This document shows positions 12,040 through 20,257 of a stretch of 64,000 bases of DNA, piece after piece (the stretch's first letter is position 1; every line of letters starts with the position of its first letter). The position numbers and the translations under genes are program-made. The stretch covers positions 30,935,620-30,999,619 of the forward strand of contig OY755240.1 of NCBI GenBank assembly GCA_963576725.1. The letters run 5' to 3'. The stretch comes from Azorinus chamasolen. Lineage: Eukaryota > Mollusca > Bivalvia > Cardiida > Solecurtidae. The notes beneath the pieces are model-generated. The model was not told the DNA's origin. It was given only the letters and a program-made list of their open reading frames with translations, and searched no databases.

Positions 12040-12279
12040 TTGATGAGCTGTCTGTCCAAAATGAAGGAAGATCGTCCAAGAAGATGGGCTCCGTTGGATT
12101 GAATAACATTGTTCATTCTGGCGAATCCCCCCTTCCAGCTTTCAAAATAGATAGATCAGACTTGTGTGGAACTTGCAACCAGGTGGTAGGTTGGCACCCA
12201 GATCGAGGTATATTTTGTGAGGAGAGAACAACATCGTTCCATGCAAAATGTCAAGGTATGAGTACATTTATGTATGATT
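12040..12279 (+). pseudogene. LINE ORF1 fragment with PHD-like finger, 5' part
   Basis: Translation gives 'DLCGTCNQVVGWHPDRGIFC', then SFHAKCQGMSTFMYD. The spacing C..C...(W)...C...H..C is that of PHD-type zinc fingers found in ORF1 of several non-LTR retrotransposons. The reading frame stops at the border of the inserted 8-kb element and resumes in frame at 20,263 ('DFHTDHIDEFWQCLTCT', which supplies the final C..C pair). So this is an interrupted LINE ORF1. Confidence 0.8.
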
Positions 12280-12808
12280 CACTGTATGGTAGCACTGTAC
12301 GCCGACAATAATCGGAGTTTTCAATATGACGGACGTGTAATGTCGATGAGGCAAGTGTCCTTTGTTTTTGGTCTAAACTTTTTTAATACGGCATCTCCTA
12401 CACTAAATTTTATATGAAATGCAAGAACTTAACACCCCAAATCAACAGCTACTAATCGTTTTTGGTACAATCACAGCGTCTTCCTAAAAGCTGTAGGCAA
12501 ACACGGCGTGTTGAGAATTTGAAAAATGAAGCGAGAGACATGAACAAAACTGACGATTAGTCTGCTTAAATGAAAGTATCGATAAAAGTATTTGTCCACA
12601 AGTACGGAGACTGTCCAGCTTCTCATGCATGTCCATCATTTGCTCATCAAAACCCCTTTAAGTAGATGTTTGAAAGGTTTTAAATTTTACATGATGTACG
12701 TCACGGTGCATAACGTAAACAAAGCGATGTACGCCACGGAGAAAGCGACTTATGTACGCCACGGCAATACGGATGTAGCAAAAAATCTGTACGCCATTGT
12801 GCAGTTAA
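12280..12808 (+). repeat. left terminal inverted repeat
   Basis: Pairs with 19,730-20,257. It carries several subterminal copies of 'tgtacgccacgg' or close variants (near 12,296, 12,694, 12,730, 12,755 and 12,790). These are candidates for transposase-binding sites because the mirrored arm keeps them. Confidence 0.9.
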
Positions 12809-12959
12809 GAACAAATTTCCACTCTCCCTTCTGTAGATATAATATATAACTGACATTTGTACGTTACCTATAGTCACCTACATTTTAATACAGCTGGTTT
12901 CTCAAGTCGTTTCTGTGTAAAGTTCAGATGCTAATTTCATTCTTTTATGTCGTATTTTG

Positions 12960-13560
12960 TTAGTACTATGTACATATCACACAAACTACCTTTGACCTTG
13001 ACATCATTTGCACTTAGAAAACCACTTGTTTGGGCGTGGGTAAACGGGTTTCAAAGTTTAAGTTAGCACTAACACCATCACTGTATTTAACCACAGTGGC
13101 AGGTTGCACTAACAAGGCTTTTCTTATACCCTGAACACTTACACAGTTATTACCTTGGATCATTGGCCATCCGCACATATCACCAACCTCTTGACGTCAT
13201 TTGCACTTAGAACACCATCTTGAGTGCGGTTATTCTCTTTTAAAAATTATCACACCACTACTGCTTGATTAATACATGAAAACTTACATATACGTTAGAT
13301 TCGACCAGTGGTCATCTACTCATATCGCCAAACCTGAATGTGACTTTGACGTTATTTGCAGATGAAACAATCAATGTTGCTTAGTTTGTCATTTAACAGC
13401 TTTATCACCTTTCCGAGACCTTCGATACTTACACAGTCATTACTTTGGATCATTCACAATCCACTCACATCACACAGCCGCACGTTCACCTTGACCTCAT
13501 TTTCACATACCTCCGATCACTTTCAACAACGATGTAACTCATTTTAAATTCTGAAGGGAG
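12960..13560 (+). repeat. internal tandem repeat, ~290-bp units
   Basis: 'acttacacagttattacc' near 13,139 and 'acttacacagtcattact' near 13,430 head matching stretches with 'ttggatcatt' and 'tgacctcattttcac'/'tgacgtcatttgcac'. Further variants of 'ttgac.tcatttgcac' lie near 12,998 and 13,345. No coding capacity recognised. Confidence 0.55.
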
Positions 13561-13974
13561 GTGATCAAATACTTACAAAAACTGTTAACAGACCGGCATT
13601 TGCAACATTAGCGGCGCTATTTCCTTTAAAATGCTTTGGTTATATACATTTCTGTAGTAAGCTGCTTCAGACTTTGTTTTTACTCAGTACTGCACCCTTT
13701 GGAGTGAAATAACAACTATGCGTTTTGTTTATCAGAGTCGTATATCGATGTTAGTACTGTGATTATGACGGTAAGGACGATGATTGTTTTTGACATACAA
13801 TTAAGACGCATTCCAACCAAGTTCTGAATTTAAAAAAGCTCTAACTAAACAGCCAGAGTGGTAAACTTGGATTCAGAACTCTAAACTATCAAGTAATTCC
13901 AGATATCTTACAAAAGACAAATAAAACTGTACATCCCGAATTTTCCAGCGGTCATATTTCTTTGCGTATCATCG

Positions 13975-14646
13975 ACATTGCGGATGAGAATGACTTTGGC
14001 ATTTCCAACCTTTCCCTTGATGACATTTCTCCGGACAGCCCATTAGCTAAAATTATGCACACATCAACACCGCACAAAATTGCGTCTGTAGTATAGTCAG
14101 GTCATATTGATGCTGGCGATGAAGAAATACTATTCAGAGATGATGAAATTTATGTTGTCACGACGTACAATGAATGTGATGGCATGATTATAGGAGACAA
14201 CGACGGTAATATGATAAAATGATGATAAGCTGTTATCAGAAATACAGGCATGTCTTCCGGATGTTGTCACAAGACTTAATGAGTGTGGACAACTAGAAAA
14301 CTGGATTCAATTCCATCATTTGATTAAGGAAGGACAGTTTCCGTTTTATAACATCGCGTTCCATCTATTCATGGATGTGTGTAGATTGTACAGCCTAAAG
14401 TCAGCTGCCACTATGCGATACAACCCAGTGGTTAAAAGGTTCCTGAGGATCGGAGATCGTCTTTTCCACGGGAAATTTCTGAATTTTATGAGCGGCCCTA
14501 AACACACAGGGGATAAAATTGAAAATCCCAGTGAGAGTCTAAATCCTCAAAATGCCAAAGTTAATTTTGTTGTTCCGTTTAAATCTATTCGAAAGAGCAA
14601 ACGTGGTGAAGATTTTACTCAATGGATTTTGCATGGACCTTGTTGA
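13975..14646 (+). pseudogene. decayed ORF of unknown mobile-element protein
   Basis: A broken frame with 'DFGISNLSLDDISPDSPLAK', then after stops 'LLSEIQACLPDVVTRLNE', 'NIAFHLFMDVCRLYS', 'MRYNPVVKRFLRIGDRLF' and HGKFLNFMSG. It resembles, by memory of pattern only, a family of uncharacterised invertebrate proteins (DNIAF.LFLDV...MRYS....FW..G..LF.GKF.RFM.G) often found in repeats. Function unknown. It could be a relic of the gene content of the 8-kb element. It ends where the Naiad B tail begins. Confidence 0.45.
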
Positions 14647-14682
14647 TAAACTTGAAGACCAGACACATGAAATGAAAACTTA

Positions 14683-15232
14683 CGCTTTCCTCTTTGCTTG
14701 CACGATGACAGGCCGAGGGTAGTACTCTATGATAGTATACTCTTAAACCCAGAAATGGGATGAGCTTACCAGACTCATGTATTACCTTTTCTCTGTCGTG
14801 CCCTTAACGGCTTCCCTGCAATTGCTCTGTCTTCAGCAAAGTCATTGAGTACATCTTTGACGGACTTTCGCAATTTTTATGCTATGTTTTACATTTTGTA
14901 CTGTGATTACTGTCTTCTATGTTGTGGGGAAGTCCGGCGGGGATACTTTTATTTACAATGTGTGTTTAGCTATGGTGACTTTGAGATAAGTGTGAGGTTC
15001 GGACGTCCGTAAACCGGTTTAAACCCCCAGTGGTGATTTTGCTACTGACCGTGCCAAGGCGGTCTTTTTGCTTGCGTTTTGTTCATGTTTGTCTCTGGTG
15101 CTCGTGTATTTGTTGGTGTTTTATGTGTTCTTCTCGTGTGTTTGGTTGTGTGTGTGTGGCATGCTGTCTATTGATGTGTTGGTGGTGATTGCGTCTTGTA
15201 TGTGACTTTCTACTGTATGTGTGTGTATGAGT
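14683..15232 (+). mobile_element. 3' tail of a Naiad PLE, subfamily B
   Basis: Begins within the last RT codons (SLFACTMTGRG then TAG), followed by the SECIS hairpin and about 450 bp of 3' UTR. It shares 'taaaccggtttaaaccccc'-type sequence with subfamily A and is nearly collinear with 58,940-59,540. It ends abruptly at 15,232, where the tail of the minus-strand Naiad A begins, so the two elements meet tail to tail. Confidence 0.85.
14720..14784 (+). promoter_or_regulatory. SECIS hairpin of Naiad B copy
   Basis: TAGTAC/GTATTA helix I (one G.U), 5' quartet side TGAT, 3' quartet side AGAC, AAA bulge after 'actctt', mini-stem CCCA/TGGG closed by GAAA. The outer mini-stem pair is C:G where subfamily A has T:A, a compensatory change. 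Confidence 0.75.
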
Positions 15233-15617
15233 ATAAAAGTACAAAAATGAGTCATGCAGGAAACACCACATACAGAACAAACACTCGCCCGAACAGCAAC
15301 ACAAGGAAACAGCAAATGTACATAGGTAGAAAAAACAACAAGAGACGCACAAAGACAAAACAAACATACAATAGGAGGAAGATGGAAGTACCGCCTTGGA
15401 ACGGTCAGTGACAAAAGTCACCGGGGGTTTAAACCGGTTTATGGGCGCCCAACCTCACCCTTATTCCATCCCCATCCTAAAAGACAAACAGTGTAAATAA
15501 ACGTATCCCCTCTCCGACTAATCTACAACAACCGCGACAGCAAATACAGTGGTAAAGTGCATGTATAACAAAAAAACATTTAATTGAACATACTGTATCC
15601 ACCTATCGCTAGTGTAC
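15233..15617 (-). repeat. 3' pseudo-LTR of Naiad A
   Basis: Matches 19,192-19,576 with about five or six substitutions by eye (for example 'gaacagc' versus 'gaatagc' and 'gcgcccaac' versus 'gcgcacaac'). Truncated copies of this tail occur at 25.2, 38.9, 45.7, 49.4 and 51.2 kb. The element terminus reads, on its own strand, 'tgcatgactcatttttgtac'. Confidence 0.9.
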
Positions 15618-15681
15618 TCAATGATTGAGCTGCAAACAGAGTAACTGTAGAAAAGTAATAAAGGGTACGACAAAAATGAAA

Positions 15682-15746
15682 TAGTACAGATATCCGACGT
15701 TCTCCTTCCATTTCTGGATTTAAGAGGTCGCCTTCATAGAGTACTA
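15682..15746 (-). promoter_or_regulatory. form-2 SECIS element of Naiad A
   Basis: On the minus strand: helix I TAGTAC/GTACTA, internal loop TCTA/ATCT, quartet UGAA/GGAU (U.U, G.A, A.G, A.G), helix II of nine pairs with two internal mismatches, three unpaired A residues 12 nt above the quartet, then mini-stem TCCA/TGGA with loop GAAA. These are the diagnostic parts of a form-2 SECIS, which recruits SBP2/eEFSec so that UGA is read as selenocysteine. The first three bases of helix I are the UAG stop codon. The structure was folded by hand. Confidence 0.85.
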
Positions 15747-17024
15747 AACCTTTCTTGTCGGCGTACATGCAAAGAGGCCAGCGTGATTGCCAACTGTAAA
15801 AGGGTTCACAACCAAACATGCAGTATGTTGTAGTAATACAGGATCATATCCCTTTTTAATGAATTGTTTTATATATTTGATGAACAAAGTGAGAAAATGG
15901 GTATGTCCAATAATTTTACGAAGTTTGTAAATCACATCACCATAAAATTCAGGATGTGAAATACCGTGTCGCAAAAGTACCTTGAGATTACATTTGTACT
16001 TGCCAATAAGCGAGAGATTTCGATAGTAAAATTTAGAGAAAGTATTTCTTAGTTTATGGTATCTATATCCTTGTTTAAGCAGTTTTTCAGTTAAAATGAG
16101 ATTTCGACTGTTAAAATCGTCAATAGATGAACAAGCTCTAGCAAAACGAATAAGTTGAGATATATAAACCCCGTAAGATGGAGCACGGGGAACATCCCCG
16201 TCAAGATGAGGAAAATTTACAATATTAAAATCAAAATCATCCCTTTTGTCATATATTTTAGAAGAAATCATTCCATTATTAATTTTAAGGTCTAGGTCAA
16301 GAAACGCTGCATAATTGTCGGACGGGTTAGCTTTATTCAATTTGAGTTCTTTAGGATAAATTGTAGGAATCAGAGCATCAAAGAAAGGGTTATCTAAGTT
16401 AAAAATATCATCCAAATATCGACAAGTTTCATTGAAGGCTTTTATAACATCTTCTTGTGATTGAGGATTCAAACTCAACATGAAATCTCTCTCATAGCAG
16501 TACAAAAACAAATCTGCGACAAGTGGTGCACAATTCGTACCCATGGGAATACCAATTACCTGACGGTATATAGCATTCCCATAACGTACAAATATGTTAT
16601 CCAAAAGAAAGGTTTGTGCTTCGCAAACTTCTGAGCAAGTCCAATTGGTGTAATATTTCATTTGCTCGTCAGTAAAGAAAGCTTTTTCAGCATTACATGC
16701 CAAGAATGATGTTTTTTCTCGGGCAAATACTTTCTGGATCAAGTTAGTAAGCTTATCCTTAATTAAAATATGAGGAAGAGTTGTGTACAGAGTAGAAAAA
16801 TCGTACGTGCTTACAGTGGATGCAAGATACCTTTTGTTCTTAAGTTTGTTTAAGACTTCTGAAGAGTTCTTAATAGACCAGAAGAGATTTATTCCAGAAT
16901 TTTCATAAGTCTTATCACAGTAAAATTTTACATGTTCCTTTACCTTCGTTAAACAAGAAGTCAAAAGTATAGACAATTTAGTAGTTGTACATGAACTAGA
17001 ATTTGCAATGAAACGCGCTTTATA
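15744..17024 (-). CDS. Naiad reverse transcriptase domain
   Basis: Copies element RNA into DNA, primed at the endonuclease nick. Visible RT motifs in order: STYDFSTLYTTLPH (motif A, catalytic D), 'GIPMGTNCAPLVADLFLYCY' (motif B), CRYLDDIF (motif C, YxDD), then AAFLDLDLKI and the long PLE-specific tail with 'DGDVPRAPSYGVYISQLIRF' and KQGYRYHKLR. A 1-nt deletion at about 17,025-17,027 separates it from the upstream frame; both frames are otherwise open across the junction. Ends at a TAG that begins the SECIS helix. No internal stop in this part. RTs of PLEs are related to telomerase RT. Confidence 0.92.
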   Translation of the reverse strand, partial: YKARFIANSSSCTTTKLSILLTSCLTKVKEHVKFYCDKTYENSGINLFWSIKNSSEVLNKLKNKRYLASTVSTYDFSTLYTTLPHILIKDKLTNLIQKVFAREKTSFLACNAEKAFFTDEQMKYYTNWTCSEVCEAQTFLLDNIFVRYGNAIYRQVIGIPMGTNCAPLVADLFLYCYERDFMLSLNPQSQEDVIKAFNETCRYLDDIFNLDNPFFDALIPTIYPKELKLNKANPSDNYAAFLDLDLKINNGMISSKIYDKRDDFDFNIVNFPHLDGDVPRAPSYGVYISQLIRFARACSSIDDFNSRNLILTEKLLKQGYRYHKLRNTFSKFYYRNLSLIGKYKCNLKVLLRHGISHPEFYGDVIYKLRKIIGHTHFLTLFIKYIKQFIKKGYDPVLLQHTACLVVNPFTVGNHAGLFACTPTRKV

Positions 17025-17026
17025 TG

Positions 17027-18754
17027 GTTTTTATGTAGTTTTGGTAACCAATACATAGTAGGAAGTTTATGTTGTGTAATTTTAATATCGGTTCCAAATT
17101 GTTCACACTTTTTGACATGGTCTGAAATGGTGGTCTTTTCGTCAGTGGTAACTGAAATGTATGACTTGGTATTAATAATTTCCTGCTTCAAGACATCGAT
17201 ATAATGTAATTGTCAAATAATAATCACATTATTTGATGCCTTATCAGCCGGAACAAAAACGTATTTTGAATGGAAATCCTGTAAACCCTTTTTAAGATGT
17301 CTAAATGAAGTTCTAGGTTTAGGTGGAAGAAGGTGTTTATTAGAGCTGTAAAAGGAAATGCGTTTATCAATTATATCAAAAATTAGTTTTTTCCATCAAG
17401 AAAGGGCATTAGACTCAACATGTTCTCTTCGACACCATTTAATACTAAAATTTTGTAAAGCCTCCGCAATCTGAACTCGACAAGAGTTAAAATCTATCAA
17501 GGATGGTATTCTATATTTGGGACCTTTATTCAAAAGAGATCGTAGACGTTTATCTTTAATTATCTCAAAATTACCAGTAATCACATGACCAGCCGCAGAA
17601 TAGCAAAATTTTGAGGTGGCGCAATCTCAATTATCAGGAATATTATCATTAATATTAAGGTCGGCCACAATGTTATTATAGTTGAAAATTGTATTTCTGA
17701 TGGGTTTGTTATATTTGTAGCAGATGATAGGTGGTTCTGTATTTTTAAAGTATTTAGGAATAGTGTCAATTACATTTTTGTCTCTAAAAATACTTTGGAG
17801 GTCAATAAAATCAATACCTTTATTAATAAAAGGAATTTTCAAGAAGAATCTTTGGTGTTCAGATAATTTGTCGATGTGCGGTCTGAGAACATGTAGAGTA
17901 AAGCTTTGTATCAAACTAGCCGTTCCTATGAGAGGATCTGATCGAAAAATAATTTTATCGGCTTGCTCGTCAATTTCTTTTAATGAACATATAGATAAGG
18001 AGGAAAGTCTAGAAAGCATGGCATGTTTACCCGAAGTTAGGCGTAAAGTATGTAGATCAAGAAGAGTCATTTTCAAACGAGATTTTTGTTTAATATTACC
18101 ATTTTTGCGAATGCCATGCGATCGAGATTTGCGTTTTCTAATAGAAAAAATTGAAAAAATATCTATATCTGGTTCTTTTGAAATATTTCCAGTCTGGTAA
18201 ATATTTTCATTCAGTCCTAAAGGAAAAGGTGTTTGCAATTTTTTGATCCAATTTAATTCAGATATAAATCTAGCTTTCGATTTAAAGCTACTAGTCGCCT
18301 CCTTATCATATGTTATATGCTCAACAATTTGTACTAAAACATCTTTAAAAGAATGGCCAGATTTCCGAAAGTGTTGGTATAAAAAATTGTTTAGTTTACG
18401 ATTTCGACACTGATATGCATGCTCATGAAATCGAGTTTTCAAAGCACGTCCTGTTTGTCCTACGTACTGTATACCGCAACTAGGCGCGTTTCAAGTTAAA
18501 ACATAAATAACGTTAGTAGTAGTACAATCAACGTCTGAGTTTATCTTGACATTAAATGTTCTACCATTAACTGTAGATTTTATAGTGGAATTACAAGAAA
18601 TGTTACTACAACATATGCACCTCTTAGCAAAGCACTTGGGGATAATTGGATACACTCTGTGTCGCCTGCATAAGGACCGTTTACGAATAGAAGAAACATT
18701 TTGGATAACAGATTTTAAAGGTGAAAGTACACTCTTGGTCCATTGAAAAAACAT
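17027..18754 (-). CDS. Naiad GIY-YIG endonuclease and linker, UGA-containing
   Basis: One frame of about 575 codons with four UGA and no UAA/UAG. Order: cysteine cluster KRCICCSNISC (zinc-binding type); GIY-YIG core NVIYVLT, then UGA, then 'NAPSCGIQYVGQTGRALKTR' and FHEHAYQ; downstream 'ISELNWIKKLQTPFPLGLNE'; a basic stretch; then the linker, where UGA-D-C stands for CxC, followed by 'GHVITGNFEIIKDKRLRSLL'; then the RT fingers (FVPADKASNNVIII, UGA) and MYWLPKLHK. The endonuclease nicks target DNA. The C-terminal end runs into a 1-nt deletion before the RT frame. Confidence 0.88.
17213..17215 (-). other. in-frame UGA 4 (candidate Sec), RT fingers
   Basis: Reads ADKASNNVIII-UGA-QLHYIDVL. PLE RTs commonly have Cys after the NNVVVV strand here, so Sec for Cys is likely. 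This UGA lies about 1.47 kb upstream of the SECIS. Confidence 0.75.
17396..17398 (-). other. in-frame UGA 3 (candidate Sec)
   Basis: Reads ESNALS-UGA-WKKLIF. I do not know a conserved cysteine here, so this one could be Sec, or a CGA-to-TGA decay of an Arg codon. Confidence 0.6.
17627..17629 (-). other. in-frame UGA 2 (candidate Sec), CxC linker
   Basis: Reads NIPDN-UGA-DC-ATSKF. The CxC motif joining EN and RT is a hallmark of Naiad proteins, so UGA replaces its first cysteine (UxC). Confidence 0.87.
18491..18493 (-). other. in-frame UGA 1 (candidate Sec), GIY-YIG core
   Basis: UGA follows NVIYVLT. In PLE endonucleases this place is normally Cys (compare VLYVLTCTGC in the other PLE at 50.7 kb). 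Sec for Cys is the natural reading. Confidence 0.85.
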
Positions 18755-18933
18755 TTATTAATAGAAAGAGATGGTATGTGAAAAGATGATGCCGACTGAA
18801 GATTAAGTTGTTTTAAACGAACAAAAGGTTGAAGGGAAGAGAAATTAGAAATATTTCTGGGTACTTGTACAGACGACACAGATTGCATATTCAAAGCTTT
18901 TAGTTCTATTCGAGGTAGTTTAACTTTATTCAT
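18715..18933 (-). CDS. Naiad N-terminal segment, frameshifted
   Basis: Starts MNKVKLPRIELKALNMQ and is Ser/Leu-rich, without a recognised domain. It runs into the next frame at a T-run near 18,748: one missing T explains the shift (KCFFNG versus KCFFQW). The true start may be further upstream, because a basic, cysteine-bearing frame (CGGRKKSPRTRNRCC) is open near 19,060-19,170. Start therefore uncertain. Confidence 0.6.
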   Translation of the reverse strand: MNKVKLPRIELKALNMQSVSSVQVPRNISNFSSLQPFVRLKQLNLQSASSFHIPSLSINKCFFNGPRVYFHL

Positions 18934-19191
18934 ATTGGAAAGTGATAGAGGGGCACCTGTATTGTGTTCATCAACACGTCAATTACATTAGTGTAGCTAC
19001 CAAGTGCATCAAATTGTTGGTGAACACAACACCTACCACGAGGTGCATGACATACTTATGATGATGTAAGAGGCGAATGAGAGTTGTGTATGATACTTGC
19101 ATATCCTGCAAGAGAATGATAACAACATCGATTACGTGTACGGGGAGACTTTTTACGGCCACCACACGGCACAAGCAACACTGTTGTGATA

Positions 19192-19576
19192 ATAAAGGTA
19201 CAAAAGTGAGTCATGCAGGAAACACCACATACAGAACAAACACTCGCCCGAATAGCAACACAAGGAAACAGCAAATGTACATAGGTAGAAAAAACAACAA
19301 GAGACGCACAAAGACAAAACAAACATACAATAGGAGGAAGATGGAAGTACCGCCTTGGAACGGTCAGTGACAAAAGTCACCGGGGGTTTAAACCGGTTTA
19401 TGGGCGCACAACCTCACCCTTATTCCATCCCCATCCTAAAAGACAAACAGTGTAAATAAACGTATCCCCTCTCCGACTAATCTACAACAACAGCGACAGC
19501 AAATACAGTGGTAAAGTGCATGTATAACAAAAAAACATTTAATTGAACATACTGTATCCACCTATCGCTAGTGTAC
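19192..19576 (-). repeat. 5' pseudo-LTR of Naiad A
   Basis: Upstream copy of the 385-bp direct repeat. Between it and the ORF lies about 230 bp (18,960-19,190) with a relative at 53,590-53,660 ('ttttacggccgtcacacaag'), which may be another Naiad 5' scrap. Confidence 0.85.
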
Positions 19577-19729
19577 ATTTGAAACCTTGTATATGAAAGA
19601 CCAGACTTTGCATTCAAATAAAAAAAAGTGTCTTTTTTTTAACTCAGGACATTTACGGACTTTCAAAAAGAAAATTAGACAAATAAGAATTTAGTAAATG
19701 TCACAAAAGAAAGGCAGGCTAACTGTTTA

Positions 19730-20257
19730 TATCTGCATCGTGGCGTACATATATTTTACTAGATCCGTATCACCGTGGCGTACATAAATCGCTTTCTCCG
19801 TGGCGTACATTGCTTTGTTTACGTTATGCACCGTGGCGTACATCATGTAAAATTTAAAACTCTTCAAACATCTACTAAAACGGGTTTTGATGAGCAAATA
19901 ATGGACATGCACGAGAAGCTGGACAGTCTCCGTATTTGTGGACAAATACTTTTATCAATGCATTCATTTAAGCAGAATAATCGACAGTTTTGTTCAGTTC
20001 TCTCGCTTCATTTTTAAAATTCTCAACACGCCGTGTTTGCCTACAGCTTTTACGAAGACGCTATGATTGTACCAAAAACGATTAGTAGCCGTTGATTTGG
20101 GGTGTTAAGTTCTTGCATTTCATATAAAATTTAGTGTAGGAGATGCCGTATTAAAAAAGTTTAGACCAACAACAAAGGACACTTACCTCATCGACATTAC
20201 ACGTCCGCCATATTGAAAACTACGATTATTGTCGGCGTACAGTGCTACCATACAGTG
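19730..20257 (-). repeat. right terminal inverted repeat
   Basis: Mirror of 12,280-12,808, containing four near-perfect 'ccgtggcgtacat' words between 19,735 and 19,845 and one 'gtcggcgtacag' near the end. Differences between arms are scattered substitutions and small indels. Confidence 0.9.

Larger units (their letters stand above)
15233..19576 (-). mobile_element. near full-length Naiad PLE, subfamily A
   Basis: A Penelope-like retroelement with the order GIY-YIG endonuclease, CxC linker, reverse transcriptase, i.e. the permuted N-terminal-EN arrangement published as Naiad. It has 385-bp direct repeats at both ends (pseudo-LTRs), a single long frame interrupted by four in-frame UGA codons and two 1-nt deletions, and a SECIS hairpin at the end of the ORF. 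The pseudo-LTRs differ at only a handful of positions, so insertion is recent. It lies inside the 8-kb TIR element. Confidence 0.92.
12280..20257. mobile_element. 7,978-bp element with long TIRs, 5-bp TSD
   Basis: Both ends read inward 'CACTGTATGGTAGCACTG', and the arms match for about 528 bp. The 5 bp 'tgatt' lies directly outside both ends (12,275-12,279 and 20,258-20,262). Removing the element and one tgatt restores the LINE frame (MYD joined to FHTDH). CAC termini with a 5-bp duplication fit Transib/RAG-like elements or the 5-bp class of hAT; I cannot decide between them. No transposase is recognisable inside. The interior holds a tandem repeat, a decayed ORF and two Naiad PLE insertions, so it is non-autonomous or gutted. 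Confidence 0.9.

Noticed and set aside
15083..15421. ORFs of 71-112 codons on both strands, repeated at 19.1 and 49.2 kb
   Set aside because: They are translations of the Naiad pseudo-LTR/3' UTR, which is noncoding; recurrence reflects element copies.
15580..15819. 79-codon minus-strand frame beyond the RT stop
   Set aside because: It runs through the SECIS and 3' UTR in a different frame from RT.
17213..18493. Reading the four UGA codons as ordinary pseudogene stops
   Set aside because: Three fall on expected cysteines, no UAA/UAG accompanies them, and a SECIS with canonical core follows the ORF. The two frameshifts are accepted as real or sequencing damage.
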